A stretch of 64,000 nt of DNA, from assembly GCF_000226115.1 (NCBI RefSeq), contig NC_016461.1:2604001-2668000 (forward strand), written 5' to 3'. Of this stretch, positions 9,920 through 21,264 are shown in pieces. This stretch comes from Thermothielavioides terrestris NRRL 8126 (taxonomy: Eukaryota; Ascomycota; Sordariomycetes; Sordariales; Chaetomiaceae). The translations under genes were made by a program, and so were the position numbers. Every line of letters starts with the position of its first letter. The first letter of the stretch is position 1. The notes under the pieces are model-generated. The model did no database searches, was not told where the DNA came from, and saw only the letters and a list, made by a program, of their open reading frames with translations.

Positions 9920-12900
9920 CTACCCATCAATAGGACACCGGTATACCGTCTCCGTCCCAAACCCATCCTTCGCCAACAGCGCTTCCAGGCAACTCTGGTG
10001 ATAAATATGCCTGCACGCCAGCAGCACCAGCGGACCCAGCGCCGTCTGGTCCGGCGGCCGAGAACTCGATCCGCCGGCGCCCACCAACCCCTCTCTTGGG
10101 TCCTGCTTCGCCTCATTACCCTTCCCTTGCCTTCTGTGCCCCTCCTGAATTTCCTCCTCCTCCTGCCTCACCCTCGGACTCACATCCTTCCCCTTTCCCT
10201 TCCCAACATACTCCCTCTCCTCCGCGCCACCCCTTTCCGCACTCCCCGCCGCATCCCCCAACCGGTCACCAGCACCAGCACCAAGCCCAACGCCACCCGC
10301 ACCCCCCCGCCTTCGCAGAATCGCCGCCCGCCTCCTCTCCTCAGCGACCTTCCTCTCCTCCCACGCCTCGTAGACCCGCCCGCCCTGCACGCCGGGGCCC
10401 CAGACGCGGCGCCCGCACGCCTCGCACGTCGGGCCGCGCGGCCGCCACCCGCGCTGGCGCAGCTCGACGGCCTGCGCGACGCTCACGAACAGGCTGCGCT
10501 CGAGCAGCCGGTTCGACAGCCGCAGGATCGACTCCTCGTAGGCGTACGCCGCGAAGACGGAGCTCAGCACGCCGCGGAGGTCCGCGAGGTTGGGCGAGGC
10601 CGCGGCCGCGCGCGTGAGGAAGGCGCGCAGGATGCGGAGGAAGGAGAGGTTGGTTGTGGTGCTGGTGGTGGTGGACGGCGGGGTGGTTGATGGGGATGAG
10701 GTTGAAGTGAGGAGGGCGGTGAAGGTGGTTTGGACGAGGGAGCGGAGGAGGCCGAGGAGCTTGTCGGTGTCGAGGGCGGGCGGTTGGTAGGCGGCGTCAC
10801 CGTTTGTGGGTGGGAGGGCATTCTTTGGCGCGGTCTGCAGCGAAGAGGATAGCCGTCTTGTGATTTGGACGGAGGCGTCAATCAGCTCCAGCCAGAGGTT
10901 CTCGTTTGCAGACAAACTCCCGTCGGCAGGTGGCTTCTGACCTCGGCGACTGGAGCTGGCGGCTCGGGCAGTCTTGGTTTGCTCCTGACATAGCCAGATG
11001 CCCACGAGAACGAATTTCCGCAAAGCCTGCATCAAGTCTTCCGCAGACTCCTGCAGGTCGCAACTATCATCCTGCGACCCGGCCAGGAGCCCCTGCAGGG
11101 CCGACTCGAGCGTTTCGAGATGCCTGACTAACCGGCCCATAGCTTCCTTGACCTGGCCCTCCTTAGCCATGAGGACGACGGCGGCGTCAATCACACCAGT
11201 CGCTTCCATCGTCGGGAGCAGCTGTTCGAGCCTTAGGCTGGACGACTGAACCAGGCCGACGTAGTCCGAGACGTGCTCTGGATCGAACTTGCACATGAGC
11301 CGCAGGTACAGTTCCACCAGGTCTCGATCTGTCGAGCGGCCAAGTGCTGCCTCCTTTTCCGGTTCCAGTATCGTTTTCAGGTAGGCATACTGCAAACCAG
11401 GCTGCGCAGCCACCGAGTCCAAGACGTGTTGGTGGAGCTCTGGGGCGTGCCGAGCGATCGTCTTGGCTGCCATCGCAGGGTCGAGCTCGACAAACTCGGC
11501 CGAGTGCTGCTTGAGAACCTGGTGGACATCCTGCACCTGGCGCCGTGTGAGACCCGCCTGCGGTCGCAGATAGACCTCGATACAGTTGAACACAGCTTCT
11601 TGGTCTTCAGGGTCTTCGAAGTAGGTCTCCACCAGCTTCCCATACTGCTTGTCGACCCTGTAGATGCGCTTCAGGATGCGATAGAAGCCGGCTTCTTTGA
11701 AGAGTGGGATGAGCTCGGTGACATTGGGCGGCTGGTACACAGACAACAGGTACTCGGCGCTGAGCTGGGCGTCCTCGGCCAGATCCTGGCCGGGGTACCT
11801 GCACAGCCCAACCAGGACTTTGGTGAGCGTCGAACCCGGGAATAGGAGGTACTGCGGGTACTTAGGCAAGTTCCTGGCAATGAACATGTCTAGGTAGATC
11901 GTCTCGTTGGAAGAGAAATCCGAAGAGTTCATGATTTCCGTCAGGATCGAGACGATATACTGCCGGTCTACCGTCAGCCCGAACATCTGTTCTTCGGGCA
12001 AGTCCCTGGTGGAACTGCCGTTCGCCGACTTGGAGTCATTGAGGAAGGAATCCTCAAACGCTTCGTTGAGGGCGCTCAAGAAGCTTGCGGCGTCGAAGTC
12101 AAGGACAAGTCGCAGGTAGGGAAAGGACGGTTCTTGCGACTGGTTGGGCCGGGTAAGGAGCCGCTTATTGCTGCCCCTGGGCCATGTGATGCTCTTCCCG
12201 GAGAAGAACAGCCAGTAGAGCTCCGCTTTTGCCTTTTGCGCAACTTCTTCTGGCAATTCCTCGCCTGTCGGATAGACGCGGCCGGTGAGGACGTAGGAGA
12301 GGTAGGGAAAGATTTTGAGGGCATTCACCACGCGGGCTTCAGCCTGCATGGGGCCGCCGGAGTGCTGGCCCTTCTGCGTCAGCGGCACCAGCAGCGAGAG
12401 CAAGTCGAAGAGCGGAGTGAGGAAGTCGTTCATTGCTCGATTCCAAACGTAGATCAGGGCCTCGTACAGGCTGTGCTGCTTGCAAAGCACCGTTATCTGG
12501 TCCAAGTCGAGCGTCGAAGTGTCCATGTGGCAGATCATTTCCTCTAGCCGGCTCTCCAATCCCGCGCCGACGAAGTGAGAGACCATCGCCTTCACAACCG
12601 CCGGAGGCACAGCAGTGACAGAGCCGTCGAGAATATAAGGCTCCAGCGTCTCAAAGAAGATGCCCTCGACCGCGGCGTCCTCATACCACTCGTACATCTC
12701 TTCAAAGAGGAAGTCGACTTCCCCAACAGTTAGACAGCCCACAAAGCACGTCTGGGTTAGCTCCCGCAAGTGGCTGTCGCTTGCTGATTCCCGGTTCTTC
12801 CGTCTTTGACCGAACGCGTACTTCAGAGATGCGCTCATAATCTCCATGAGTTTGTCCCGGACCATGGAATGCCTCAGCTCTGCGTCTTCTGGCAACCCGA

Positions 12901-14945
12901 CCGTGAGCTTGTTGGCGTCTCCGCTGTAGTATGATGTTGCGAGTTTGATCGCACCAACATAGTCCCCGTTTTCCATCAGGGCGATGAGCCGATCGGCCCA
13001 GTTGGACAGGGCGCCAATCGATACGTCGTTGAACCCGAGGAGGAAGAGGCGGCCTTTGAACGCCTTGAAGCTCATGTAAAAGGCGTCGGCAACAACACCG
13101 TGCATCGACGGATCCTCCTCGTCCAGTTGTTCCACCAAGCTGCTCAGCTGTTTTGAAAAGCGGTCGACATGGTAGATGTGCTTGTGTATGAGGTCGATGG
13201 CCTCGGTCATGCGCATGCTCCGGTCTTCCAGCACAATAAGCCTTTGCGAGATGGTGAGCACAGTCAGGACTGACCGGCTCAGCCATTGTACCGCAACGAT
13301 GGGCTCCTCGCACTTCCATCGGCTCCGTGCTCGAAACTTGAGACCCGGAGGCTTGTCTTTGTCCTCCGCTGGGATCTCATCCACGTCCAGGACAGTGAGG
13401 ACATTAGACCAGCAGTAAACTAGCTTCACTTTGGATATCTGGCTCCCGGTAACAGGGTCTGCCACTTTAAGCTTGACTCCGGGGAACCACGCCAGACATC
13501 CTGTCAGAGGGCTGTGGGCGGCAACCTCCTTAGGTCGCGCGGATTTGTGTTGCGTCTGAGCGATAGGGGTCGTCGAGACAATGACTAGGAGGTAGGGGGT
13601 CAGCATCGCGGTGAGGCCCATGGTGTCGGTGGCCATCTCAACATTGCCGAGCGGGAGCGGAGCGAAGGCCAGGACGGTGCTCGGCTTTAGTGTCTTCCCT
13701 GGCGGCGGCTTCGAGTCTGGGTACCGGCCCAATATTCTCGTCGTCTTCACGGTCCTGCCAAGAGCCCCGGTGCCCCTGGTTGCGAGGTGAGAGAAGGCCA
13801 TTCCCCGGTCGTCGGCGGAGACGAGGGCCGTGTGGCGGGTGCCAAGGAAGCCCAAGTGCGTGATGGCGACATTCGGGACGTGGCCGTCGGCGGTCCTGTT
13901 TTGCTGGTGTAACTGAGGAAGGTGCGGGATGCTGAGGAACGGCCGTGCTGCTCGCGTGGTATCCCAGGTAAATATGTTGCCGTTCGCGTGCCCGCCCGCA
14001 ATGGTGGTGTGGTCGGCGGATATTGCGATGGCGGTGATGGGGCCGGATTCGACAGCTGGGACAGTCAGTTACGACGAACCTTCGCGGATGGATCAGAGCC
14101 CCAACCTTTTGTTCCCGGACCGATTATCATCTTGAGGTTCTGGTTGTAGTCGAACACCAGGATGATCCCCTTGGAGGTGCCCAGGACTATCGTAGCCGAA
14201 ACCGCGAGGCACGTAGGAGAGCCAAAGTTTCTCTTCCCGGCCTCGGAGAAGACCTGGCCATTGAGCTTCTGCAGCTTCGTCCACCGCACCACTTCCCACG
14301 GCGCTGACGGGGTTTCGGTGCCCCCTGGGTCCAACAGCAGCTGACTGCTCAGCGAGACATTTCGGCTATGGCCTGCCAGGAATGCAGGAGAGGAAGGACG
14401 CGGGGACGAGAGATAAGGCGAGGAGATGCGTGACTGGAATCTCTGGTCAAAGGGCCTAAACGACGGCGTCGGGCTGGCGAGGTCAGGGCGAGAGGCGAAG
14501 GAAGGCACATTGCTGCTGCCAGGGGAGGATATGACGGAGCCCTGCATTGGGCCGTTAGCCGCAAGCACTTTATGAACGACGTCTCTTCACGTACATGCAA
14601 AGATGGCGTGTCATCGGGAACGGAAAGAACGGAGCCCATGGGACTCGCAGCGAGCCGGGGTGTGGCGTCGGCGGATCCATCCTCGGATGCCGCGTCGTGC
14701 GACGCCTCGAGCAGTTCTCGGTAGCGGTGGGCGATTGTGCTGGGACCGGCGTGAGGCGCGGGGGATTCCGCCGGCCGCTGCTCAGCTTCGGGAACAGTGG
14801 GGATGTGGTCTTCGTCGTGATCGCCTTTCACCGTAGCCTCGTCGCTGGAGCTCGAGCTCTGGTCGTCGTCGGCTCGAGCCAGTTCGGGTTCGTCGGCCAT
14901 GGCGTCGACTGGGCCATTGTCATCCCGCGCTTGACTCAAACTCAT
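9920..14945 (-). CDS. vps8: Vps8, CORVET tethering complex subunit
   Basis: Three exons: 14595-14945, 14106-14541, 9920-14055; 1640 aa. Introns are 53 bp (GTACGT donor, CTAAC branch) and 50 bp (weak GTTGGG donor). The disordered acidic N-terminus is followed by a beta-propeller region: GTSKGIILVFDYNQNLKMII and GGHANGNIFTWDTTRAARPF are the repeats typical of Vps8. A long alpha-solenoid follows, then the C-terminal RING-like module CEACGRRVWG ... LACRHIYHQSCLEALL ... YRCPIDG. Vps8 is the Rab5-binding subunit of CORVET that tethers early endosomes in vacuolar sorting. The two halves of the RING are separated by about 115 residues of charged, Gly/Arg-rich sequence. Vps41 (HOPS) is the closest alternative but lacks this length and context. 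Confidence 0.88.
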
Positions 14946-15555
14946 AGGGCGTCACAGCCAAGAGGCATTGCTCCGTAGAGGCTAGTTCGAATGCGCCGCC
15001 ACGGGATTCGGAGGTTAGGCGGATGCGTCGAGATCGCGATCCAGCGAGAGCATGGGGAACAGTACCGTCCGAGGAGCAGCGCAATTGTGCAAGTTGGTTA
15101 CGGGCCGCAGGTTACCTGGCTACCAGGGGCAATTCAAAAGACACAATCAGCGCTCGCAGCGAGATACCAGACGTGCAACGCCGGAGGGGCGCAGAATCAA
15201 GCCCTCTTATCTTCGGCGTGTTGATCTCTCACGAGGCTGTTGCGTTGCCCGTCCCGCCGCCATGCGCAGCTGCCTGCTCCAGCTCCCTATTCATGCTCAG
15301 ATCCGCCGTTCCACTGCAGTGGCCCACTGGCAGAGCAGCCTGAGAGGCCCCTAACCAGGGTGCCTGTCTGTCAAGCCTTATCGATAAGGCTCAGCAAGGT
15401 GCGCATCGGTTTGCATGCGCGGGCCGAAACTGTCGCTTCCTGCGCCAAACAGAAACGCCGACGAAGCTTCGCGACTCGACAACGCAGTCTCAGGACGACC
15501 TTCAAACAGCGCTGTAAATCGGCACCTGTTGAGGCAGTCATTACGAACAAGCGCC
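14946..15555. other. Bidirectional promoter region, vps8 / GPALPP gene
   Basis: 610 bp between two divergent start codons. No clear TATA box or repeat recognised; upstream in-frame codons of the GPALPP gene (from 15415) are open but have no family resemblance. Confidence 0.5.
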
Positions 15556-16761
15556 ATGGCTTCTATTGGCCCTCAACTACCTCCGCATCTTCAGAAGCGC
15601 AAGCGCACCCCGGAAGACGACGCGGATTCGGGGTCGCCTCCAACTAAGACCTCCCGGCGCGACAACGATGATGAGATCCCTTTAGAAGACAACTCGGATG
15701 ATGACTTTGGTCCCAGCGCGCCTCAGGCCGGAACTGAGGACAGCGACAGAACCGGGGCCCTCAGACCAGCACCAGCGATCGGTCCGTCACTACCGCCGGT
15801 CGGCGCCAGCGGCACGGCGCCGACGAGCGGGAAACGATCGATTGGCCCTTCGCTCCCTTCGACAACAATGCCCACCAACAACGACGAGATCCCCCTTCAC
15901 GATGACTCTGACGACGACGCGACCGGCCCCGCGCCGCCTCCTCCGAAGCGCGTGTTCGGCCCAGCGCCGCCGCCAGCAGACCTCTCGGAGCGGCCCCCAA
16001 CCGGCCCCGACCCAGAAACCTCAGACGACGAGGACGATGACTGGGGTCCCGCGCTACCAGGCGCCTCAGCCAGCTCGCGGACCGCCGGGCCCGCCTCCGG
16101 CCCGACAACCCCCGCCTCCGCGCCAGAACCAACACCCGCCGCACCCAAACGCGACGACTGGATGCTGGCCCCGCCCACCAGCAGCGGCTACCGCGCCGCC
16201 GACCCGACCAAGCTCAGAGCGCGCAAGTTCGCGAGCGGGCCCCGCGCCGCGACCGAGGCCAAGCCGGCCGGCGTGAGCTCGATCTGGACGGAGACGCCCG
16301 AGGAGAAAGCGCGCCGGCTGGCCAACGCCGTGCTGGGGCGGGAAGACCCCGCCGCCGCCGCAGCAGCAGCAGGGGGCCCATCTGCGCGAGCTGAGGCGCC
16401 CGGCACGAGCAAGAGCAGCGGCAGCAGCAGCAGCAGAAGCAACGGCAAAGCCGACGAGGCGCGGATCAGGTCCTACATGGAGCAGACGCGGGGCCGGAGT
16501 CTTGTGGAGGAGCACCAGGCTGCGAGGGCGGCGGGTAGGGCAGCTGCTGCTGGCAAGGGGGTGGATGGCAGCAGGAATAAATGGGGGGTAAAGGCTGGCA
16601 GCGGTGGGGTCGAGGACGAGGAGGACGACCCGAGCAAACGGGCGTTCGACTGGGAGAAGGACATGAAGGTGGGCGGGAGGATAAGTAACTCCCAGCGGAA
16701 GGAGCTGCTGAATCGCGCGGCGAATTTTTCGGGTCGGTTCCAGGGCGGCAAGTATCTTTGA
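15556..16761 (+). CDS. GPALPP-motif / DUF3752 domain protein
   Basis: Single exon, 401 aa. It starts MASIGPQLPPHLQKRKR and contains repeated GP-x-LPP type motifs (IGPQLPP, IGPSLPP, IGPSLPS, FGPAPPP, WGPALPG) spread over the first 180 residues and separated by acidic Asp/Glu runs. The C-terminal part has the DUF3752 features: PTSSGYRAADPTKLRARKF, SSIWTETPEEKARRLANAVL, RSLVEEHQ and the closing block FDWEKDMKVGGRISNSQRKE. The family (human GPALPP1) is probably nuclear; its biochemical role is not established. The ATG at 15556 is chosen because the conserved GPQLPP motif follows at once. Gly/Ala/Ser-rich low-complexity segments lie in the middle of the protein. Confidence 0.85.
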   Translation: MASIGPQLPPHLQKRKRTPEDDADSGSPPTKTSRRDNDDEIPLEDNSDDDFGPSAPQAGTEDSDRTGALRPAPAIGPSLPPVGASGTAPTSGKRSIGPSLPSTTMPTNNDEIPLHDDSDDDATGPAPPPPKRVFGPAPPPADLSERPPTGPDPETSDDEDDDWGPALPGASASSRTAGPASGPTTPASAPEPTPAAPKRDDWMLAPPTSSGYRAADPTKLRARKFASGPRAATEAKPAGVSSIWTETPEEKARRLANAVLGREDPAAAAAAAGGPSARAEAPGTSKSSGSSSSRSNGKADEARIRSYMEQTRGRSLVEEHQAARAAGRAAAAGKGVDGSRNKWGVKAGSGGVEDEEDDPSKRAFDWEKDMKVGGRISNSQRKELLNRAANFSGRFQGGKYL

Positions 16762-17631
16762 GGCAGACGGTTGGTGGATGACGCTGGCGCCGATATCCAA
16801 CCGATATCAAGTGCGATATGGTAGAAGTGTATAGACCGACTTCGAGCCTGCTGTGCATCAATCCCCATCTACGCTTATGACACCGCACACAACAGCTTGG
16901 ATGCAAAGTCAAGTACGCGCATGCGCTGTTCCCGCTTATATTCAACCGTTTCAGATACACAACAGTCAGGCCGGGCCAGGTATCATCTATCTCGCCGGCC
17001 GATCCAGCCTGCCCTGCCACCATTCCAAATACCAACCGAACCCAACCCCCTAGCAGCCCTTTCAGAATACAATCCACCCACCCACTCCCGATAAACTCCA
17101 TGCTTCAACGGGGCCAACTGTGCCCGCTTCCAACCCGTAAAACCACTATGCTATGCAAGTTCGATATCGCAGGACTGTACGAGAAATAAAGGAAGACTGA
17201 AACAAAAGACAAAAAAAAAAAAAAGAAGAAAAATCCGTCCTCTCCGTCTGCTGCCATATAGTCCCGCACCACATTCAATTTTGATAATAAGGGGGAAGCG
17301 AGCGCGGGTATGATGCGCCGCCTCCGTCTGCACGGGCTGAGCGACCTGCCTCGGGCGATGGATGCGTAGAGGGAGATAGCGTATATCGTGTTATCCCACG
17401 CCAGGACGAAGTGCGGTAGGTAGACGATGACGGGCGTTGACCCGTCAGTCGAGGCGGCGTGAGGTGATGGAAGACCTAGGCAGCTCGGTGGAAGAGACAG
17501 CAGCCCGGGGGTGGTAACCGGAGGGAGAGAGGTACACGTCTAATGCGAGAGAGTACGCCGAGCATCGAGCGGGGAAACTCTCATCACGAGCTTTGACAGC
17601 TGATATTTCACAACTGCCGTCTGCGTTGCTG
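16762..17631. other. Convergent intergenic region with poly-A tract
   Basis: Contains a 14-base A run starting near 17211 followed by further A-rich sequence. Otherwise only the presumed 3' untranslated regions of the two converging genes. No gene seen. Confidence 0.6.
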
Positions 17632-19207
17632 TCAGCTCCGCGAATTCCGCGTGCCTGCCTCGAGTTGAGAGGGCGTGGTGTCAGCCGGAATAGCACCGGA
17701 GGCTGTTGCGTCAGACTGCTCATGGTCGTTCCGGCTCGTGCCGATCCGGAAAGCTGGGAATGCATTCCTGAGACCAGAAAACAGACGACCGCCGGCCCCA
17801 GTACTGCCAGGCGCGCTCCGCGGCGAAGGCGCAGAGTCCGAGGTGGTTCTGGACCTGGAGGGGGCGAGGCCCGGAGAATTCGCATCCTCCGCCGTTCGCG
17901 ATCCATTACCCGTGCGTCTCCTAGCGGATGTCGGTCTTCGATCAAATCGTCCAAATCCGAGGAATGCGTGGCGGGGTCTGCTTGGAAGGTTCATACGGCT
18001 GTGGCCGCGGGTGTTGTCCCCAGGCAGCGTGACGGCAATCACGCCGGTTGTGCCATCGGCACCCTCCGTGACCCGCTCCTGCGGGCGCGGCTTAGGCGTA
18101 TAATAATCAGCCTTGCACAGCGGGCAGCAGGCCCTCCTGGTGGTCAGCCAAGGGTCGATGCAGGCCGCATGAAAAGCGTGACCGCACGTGAGACCCCGCA
18201 CGTCATCGTCGTCCTCCAAGGTGTCGATGCAGATGGCGCAAGTGTCGCCTGATGTTCCGACGCATTCGGGAGGGAGAGCAGCGTCGATGTGCTCGTCGTC
18301 CTCGTCATCATGTGAAAGCTGACTCATGTGTTTTTGCACCACAGTCGTCTCGGGCTCGTGGTTAGAATCCATCGATGGCCGGGCGAGGCCGCCTACCGTA
18401 CTCGACGTGCTCTCCTTGGGAGCATGCTGAGGGATCTTGACGGCGGATTTTTCGGGGTTTTCCGGCGCCGCGTCAGCAGCGAATTGCGCACCCGATCCCG
18501 TCACCGTCGCGCTCGTTGTTGGCTGGTCATCTGTCGTCGAGTGTTCCTTGGACGGCAGCTCCGGAACGACTCCGTCCGCATGTCGAATACTACTCGGACG
18601 GCTGGGGGGAGCCGAGACGCCACCGCGAGTCGGCAGCCCTTCTTGAGCACGGCTAGTGACCCATGTCTTGTATTTTAGCATCGGAAACTTCTCGTTGACT
18701 TCGTCGATCGGCATGAGCTTCTTCTCCCTTCGCCGACGGTGAGGACGGGGCATGTTCTCCAGGGTGATCGGCTCGCCGTCGTCGTTACGCATCTGGCGAT
18801 TGCGCGCGTTATAGCGAAAGCAGTACTTGACGCCGACAATAATCCTGCCGGATGTCAGACGAGCATCGCTCACGGACTGCATTCCCGTCCGGAACTCACC
18901 AAAGATTGGTGAAGACGACGCCGAAGCCCAGTGCAACAAAGAAGAGTAATGACGACGAGTTTCCTCCACCGTTGTTACTGTTGTTGTTTGCTGTGTTTCC
19001 ATTCCCCCCAGAGCCTCCAGCGTCGTTGGTAAGGGAGCTGGTGTCGGTAGCGGTTGGCGAAGCAGCAGACGATGCCGGAACGATGGTTGTCGTGGGTGAC
19101 GAGTTCGGAACACTGGTCAGGCTGGAGGACGTGGCCACGGCCGTCGCCGCTGCCTGCCTCAGCGCAATCCGGGCGCCTTCCATCACGATCGAATCTATGA
19201 ACGCCAT
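17632..19207 (-). CDS. Membrane-anchored RING-H2 finger protein (putative E3 ligase)
   Basis: Two exons, 18900-19207 and 17632-18844, with a 55-bp intron (GTGAGT donor); 506 aa. Residues 1-80 are Ser/Thr/Asn/Gly-rich, then one hydrophobic segment (SLLFFVALGFGVVFTNLW continuing IIVGVKYCF, about 85-112). A basic stretch PRPHRRRREKK follows on the presumed cytosolic side. The RING-H2 domain (about 305-349) has all eight ligands: CAIC, CGHAFHAAC and CPLC. The tail is disordered and Ser/Arg-rich. This architecture, one transmembrane helix plus a distal RING-H2, is that of membrane ubiquitin ligases of the endomembrane system. Substrate unknown. The splice rejoins the hydrophobic segment, supporting the model. 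Confidence 0.85.
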
Positions 19208-20054
19208 TTTGCCAAACAAAAATGCACGACTCGATGGCGACTCGAACGATTTAAGAGCGCACGCGGTCCATCAGGCGGCTTTCGTTGAGCCGGTTTCCCC
19301 GCCGTGGCGAAACCGCAGGTCGGTAGAAGACAACGTCTCGATCGCCGGCATGCAAAATATGGCTGACTCAAACGGGAGGCCGCTGGTTTTGATGTGGTCA
19401 AAAAAGTGAATCCCTCGGAAGGCTGGGAAACACTGTGGGCGATGGAGCCGACGAGGCGGGCAGGTAAAAGCGTAGGCGTGCAGTGAGCTCAGTGAGTGGA
19501 GCTGAGTAACATTATGGGGGGGACGAAGACTCTTGTACGGGGGGCGGGAAATGGATATTGTTAGTTGCCCAGCGTTGTATAGGGCGGCGCTCCCTCGCGG
19601 TCTGAGACCGGGTCCGGGAGCAGGAGGGGGCGGGAGGCGGGCTGTGCTGAATGGACGTTGTGGAGGGCGGCCGTGTGGCCGGTGGGTGTGTGGGCGTTGC
19701 GGGCGCGTGGGGCGGGTCCTTCAATGCACGGGCTGGCCTGGTCGTGGCAAGGGGCTGGAAATTTGGGGGCTTTCCGGAACAAGCGGGATTAACTCCACTA
19801 CGGAGTACAGAAGGACACTAACGGAACACCAAGCTGGTAATCAGTCGAGCTAGTATAGCGTGCTTGCATTACACAGTACGTGTCAGGACAAGTGGTAATC
19901 CGTATGTGAGAGGTCACGCAGCCAAAGATTCATTAATACATTGTATGGCCAGAGCCCAAGCAGTCTGCTACTCGTCAGGTATCATTGATTCCATCTCACA
20001 TCAGCCTGAAATTCAAATACCTGCGACGGAATACAAGCATCGCGCCCACTGGGC

Positions 20055-20090
20055 GGAGCCGAAGCTCGGCGAAGCCGAGAGGCTGGCTCC
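20055..20090. repeat. Two-level hairpin
   Basis: Outer arms GGAGCC (20055-20060) and GGCTCC (20085-20090) enclose inner arms CTCGGC (20065-20070) and GCCGAG (20074-20079) around a GAA loop. Both arms pair perfectly. It could be the end of a decayed transposon or a structured RNA; no gene overlaps it. Confidence 0.45.
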
Positions 20091-20183
20091 AGTGAATCTT
20101 CCATACACAGTAGGTCGGGACAATGCGTCCTCTGTCCAGAGGGCTCGCTGGAAATTTCAGGATGTTTGCGCCCGCTGTTGGGT

Positions 20184-20214
20184 GAACCGCCTGGGTTTGA
20201 CAGCCTGGCGGTTC
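20184..20214. repeat. 8-bp inverted repeat
   Basis: GAACCGCC and GGCGGTTC pair perfectly around a 15-base spacer. It lies about 100 bp from the two-level hairpin, in otherwise featureless sequence. Confidence 0.4.
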
Positions 20215-20889
20215 GTCTTTTACGCCTCAGATATACGACTCCGGAGATGCCAGGTGTGCCTTAACCTATGCGTTAACTCAAAGATTGCCAAGCCGGAAAG
20301 CGAAATCGACACGGCATGTCCGAATCCTCAGCTTATCCAACCAGATTTAGAAGCATGACGTGGAACTTGGTGTGAACTGTGCGCCCTGGAACGAGCCCAG
20401 AAGAAGAAGCAGGCGGATTCGCAAAGGAAGGAAAAGAATGAGAAGGAGAGAGGGTGGGAAAGGAAGAGTGAGGTGGGGAGCAGGGGTAAAGGAGACCGCA
20501 GACCTGCCTGAGGCAGGAGAACGGGATTTGGAATGTAACTAAGGTACGATTGGAAATACGAATGGAAATGCTCTGGATCGTGCGGGCTGACTGCGTATTA
20601 CCTCCCCATGAAATTCTCGCGCACTCTGCGACGGAGCGGAGCGTGTTACTGTGTACGCAGGCAATACGCCTGTGCTGCGGCCAAGTGAAGGGCGAACAGG
20701 GATCACGCCCGACGCTGGTGCATCATTGATGTCCCCTTCTCATACGGGCGTAGTTTGCGATCGACACTGCGCCGCGCTAGCAGAGGCCGTCCTGCGCAAA
20801 ACGCACTACCACTGGACGGGCACCACCACCTGCAGCGGCTTGCCGAGCTGTCCGTCGATGATCGGTGCCATCGTTCCGAATGGTAGACG

Positions 20890-21264
20890 TTAAAGAGGTC
20901 CCGCCAAGACTAATTTCCAGCCCTGGTCTTACACCGTCAGTACGTAGCCACCATCGCCACGGGGTTTGCACTATCGCCACGGGTTAGCCACTGGTTAGTT
21001 CGCCGGGGGTGCGGGGGGCGGCGCCAGCCCCCCGCTGGTTAGGGTGAGGGTTATGGTTAGGGTGAGGGTCAAGGTTAGGGTGCGGGTTAACTTCGTTTTC
21101 TTTTTTTCAATTTCGTTGAGGTTTCGTGAAGTTATTGCGACGAGTTTTTGCGAGTATTTGCGGTTTGTCTTCGTCGCTGATGCTCTAAGTCGTCGTGGCC
21201 CCACTTACCCCTTGGCGATGTGTAAAAGCCTGTAATTCTTAGTGTCTTGGCGGGACCTCTTTAA
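20890..21264. mobile_element. MITE copy 1 (TTAA-bounded, telomere-like core)
   Basis: A 375-bp element with no coding capacity, bounded by TTAA at both ends. The terminal inverted repeats are perfect for 21 bp, beginning TTAAAGAGGTCCCGCCAAGA, with the complement ending at 21264. Inside are a GC-rich perfect 9-bp stem hairpin (21011-21019 with 21027-21035) and eight tandem hexamers related to TTAGGG (21039-21086). A second copy with the same order and very high similarity is at 41914-42300. TTAA could be a piggyBac-type target duplication, or TA could be the target with TIRs starting AAGAGG. Confidence 0.82.

Larger units (their letters stand above)
19208..20889. other. Gene-poor region upstream of MITE-1
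   Basis: No supported gene. Contains a two-level hairpin at 20055-20090 and another inverted repeat at 20184-20214 (listed separately). The purine-rich stretch around 20395-20480 is low complexity. Confidence 0.5.

Noticed and set aside
14542..14594. Alternative 23-nt intron joining vps8 exons 1 and 2
   Set aside because: Too short for splicing; the 53-nt intron has a GTACGT donor and a CTAAC branch point and keeps frame.
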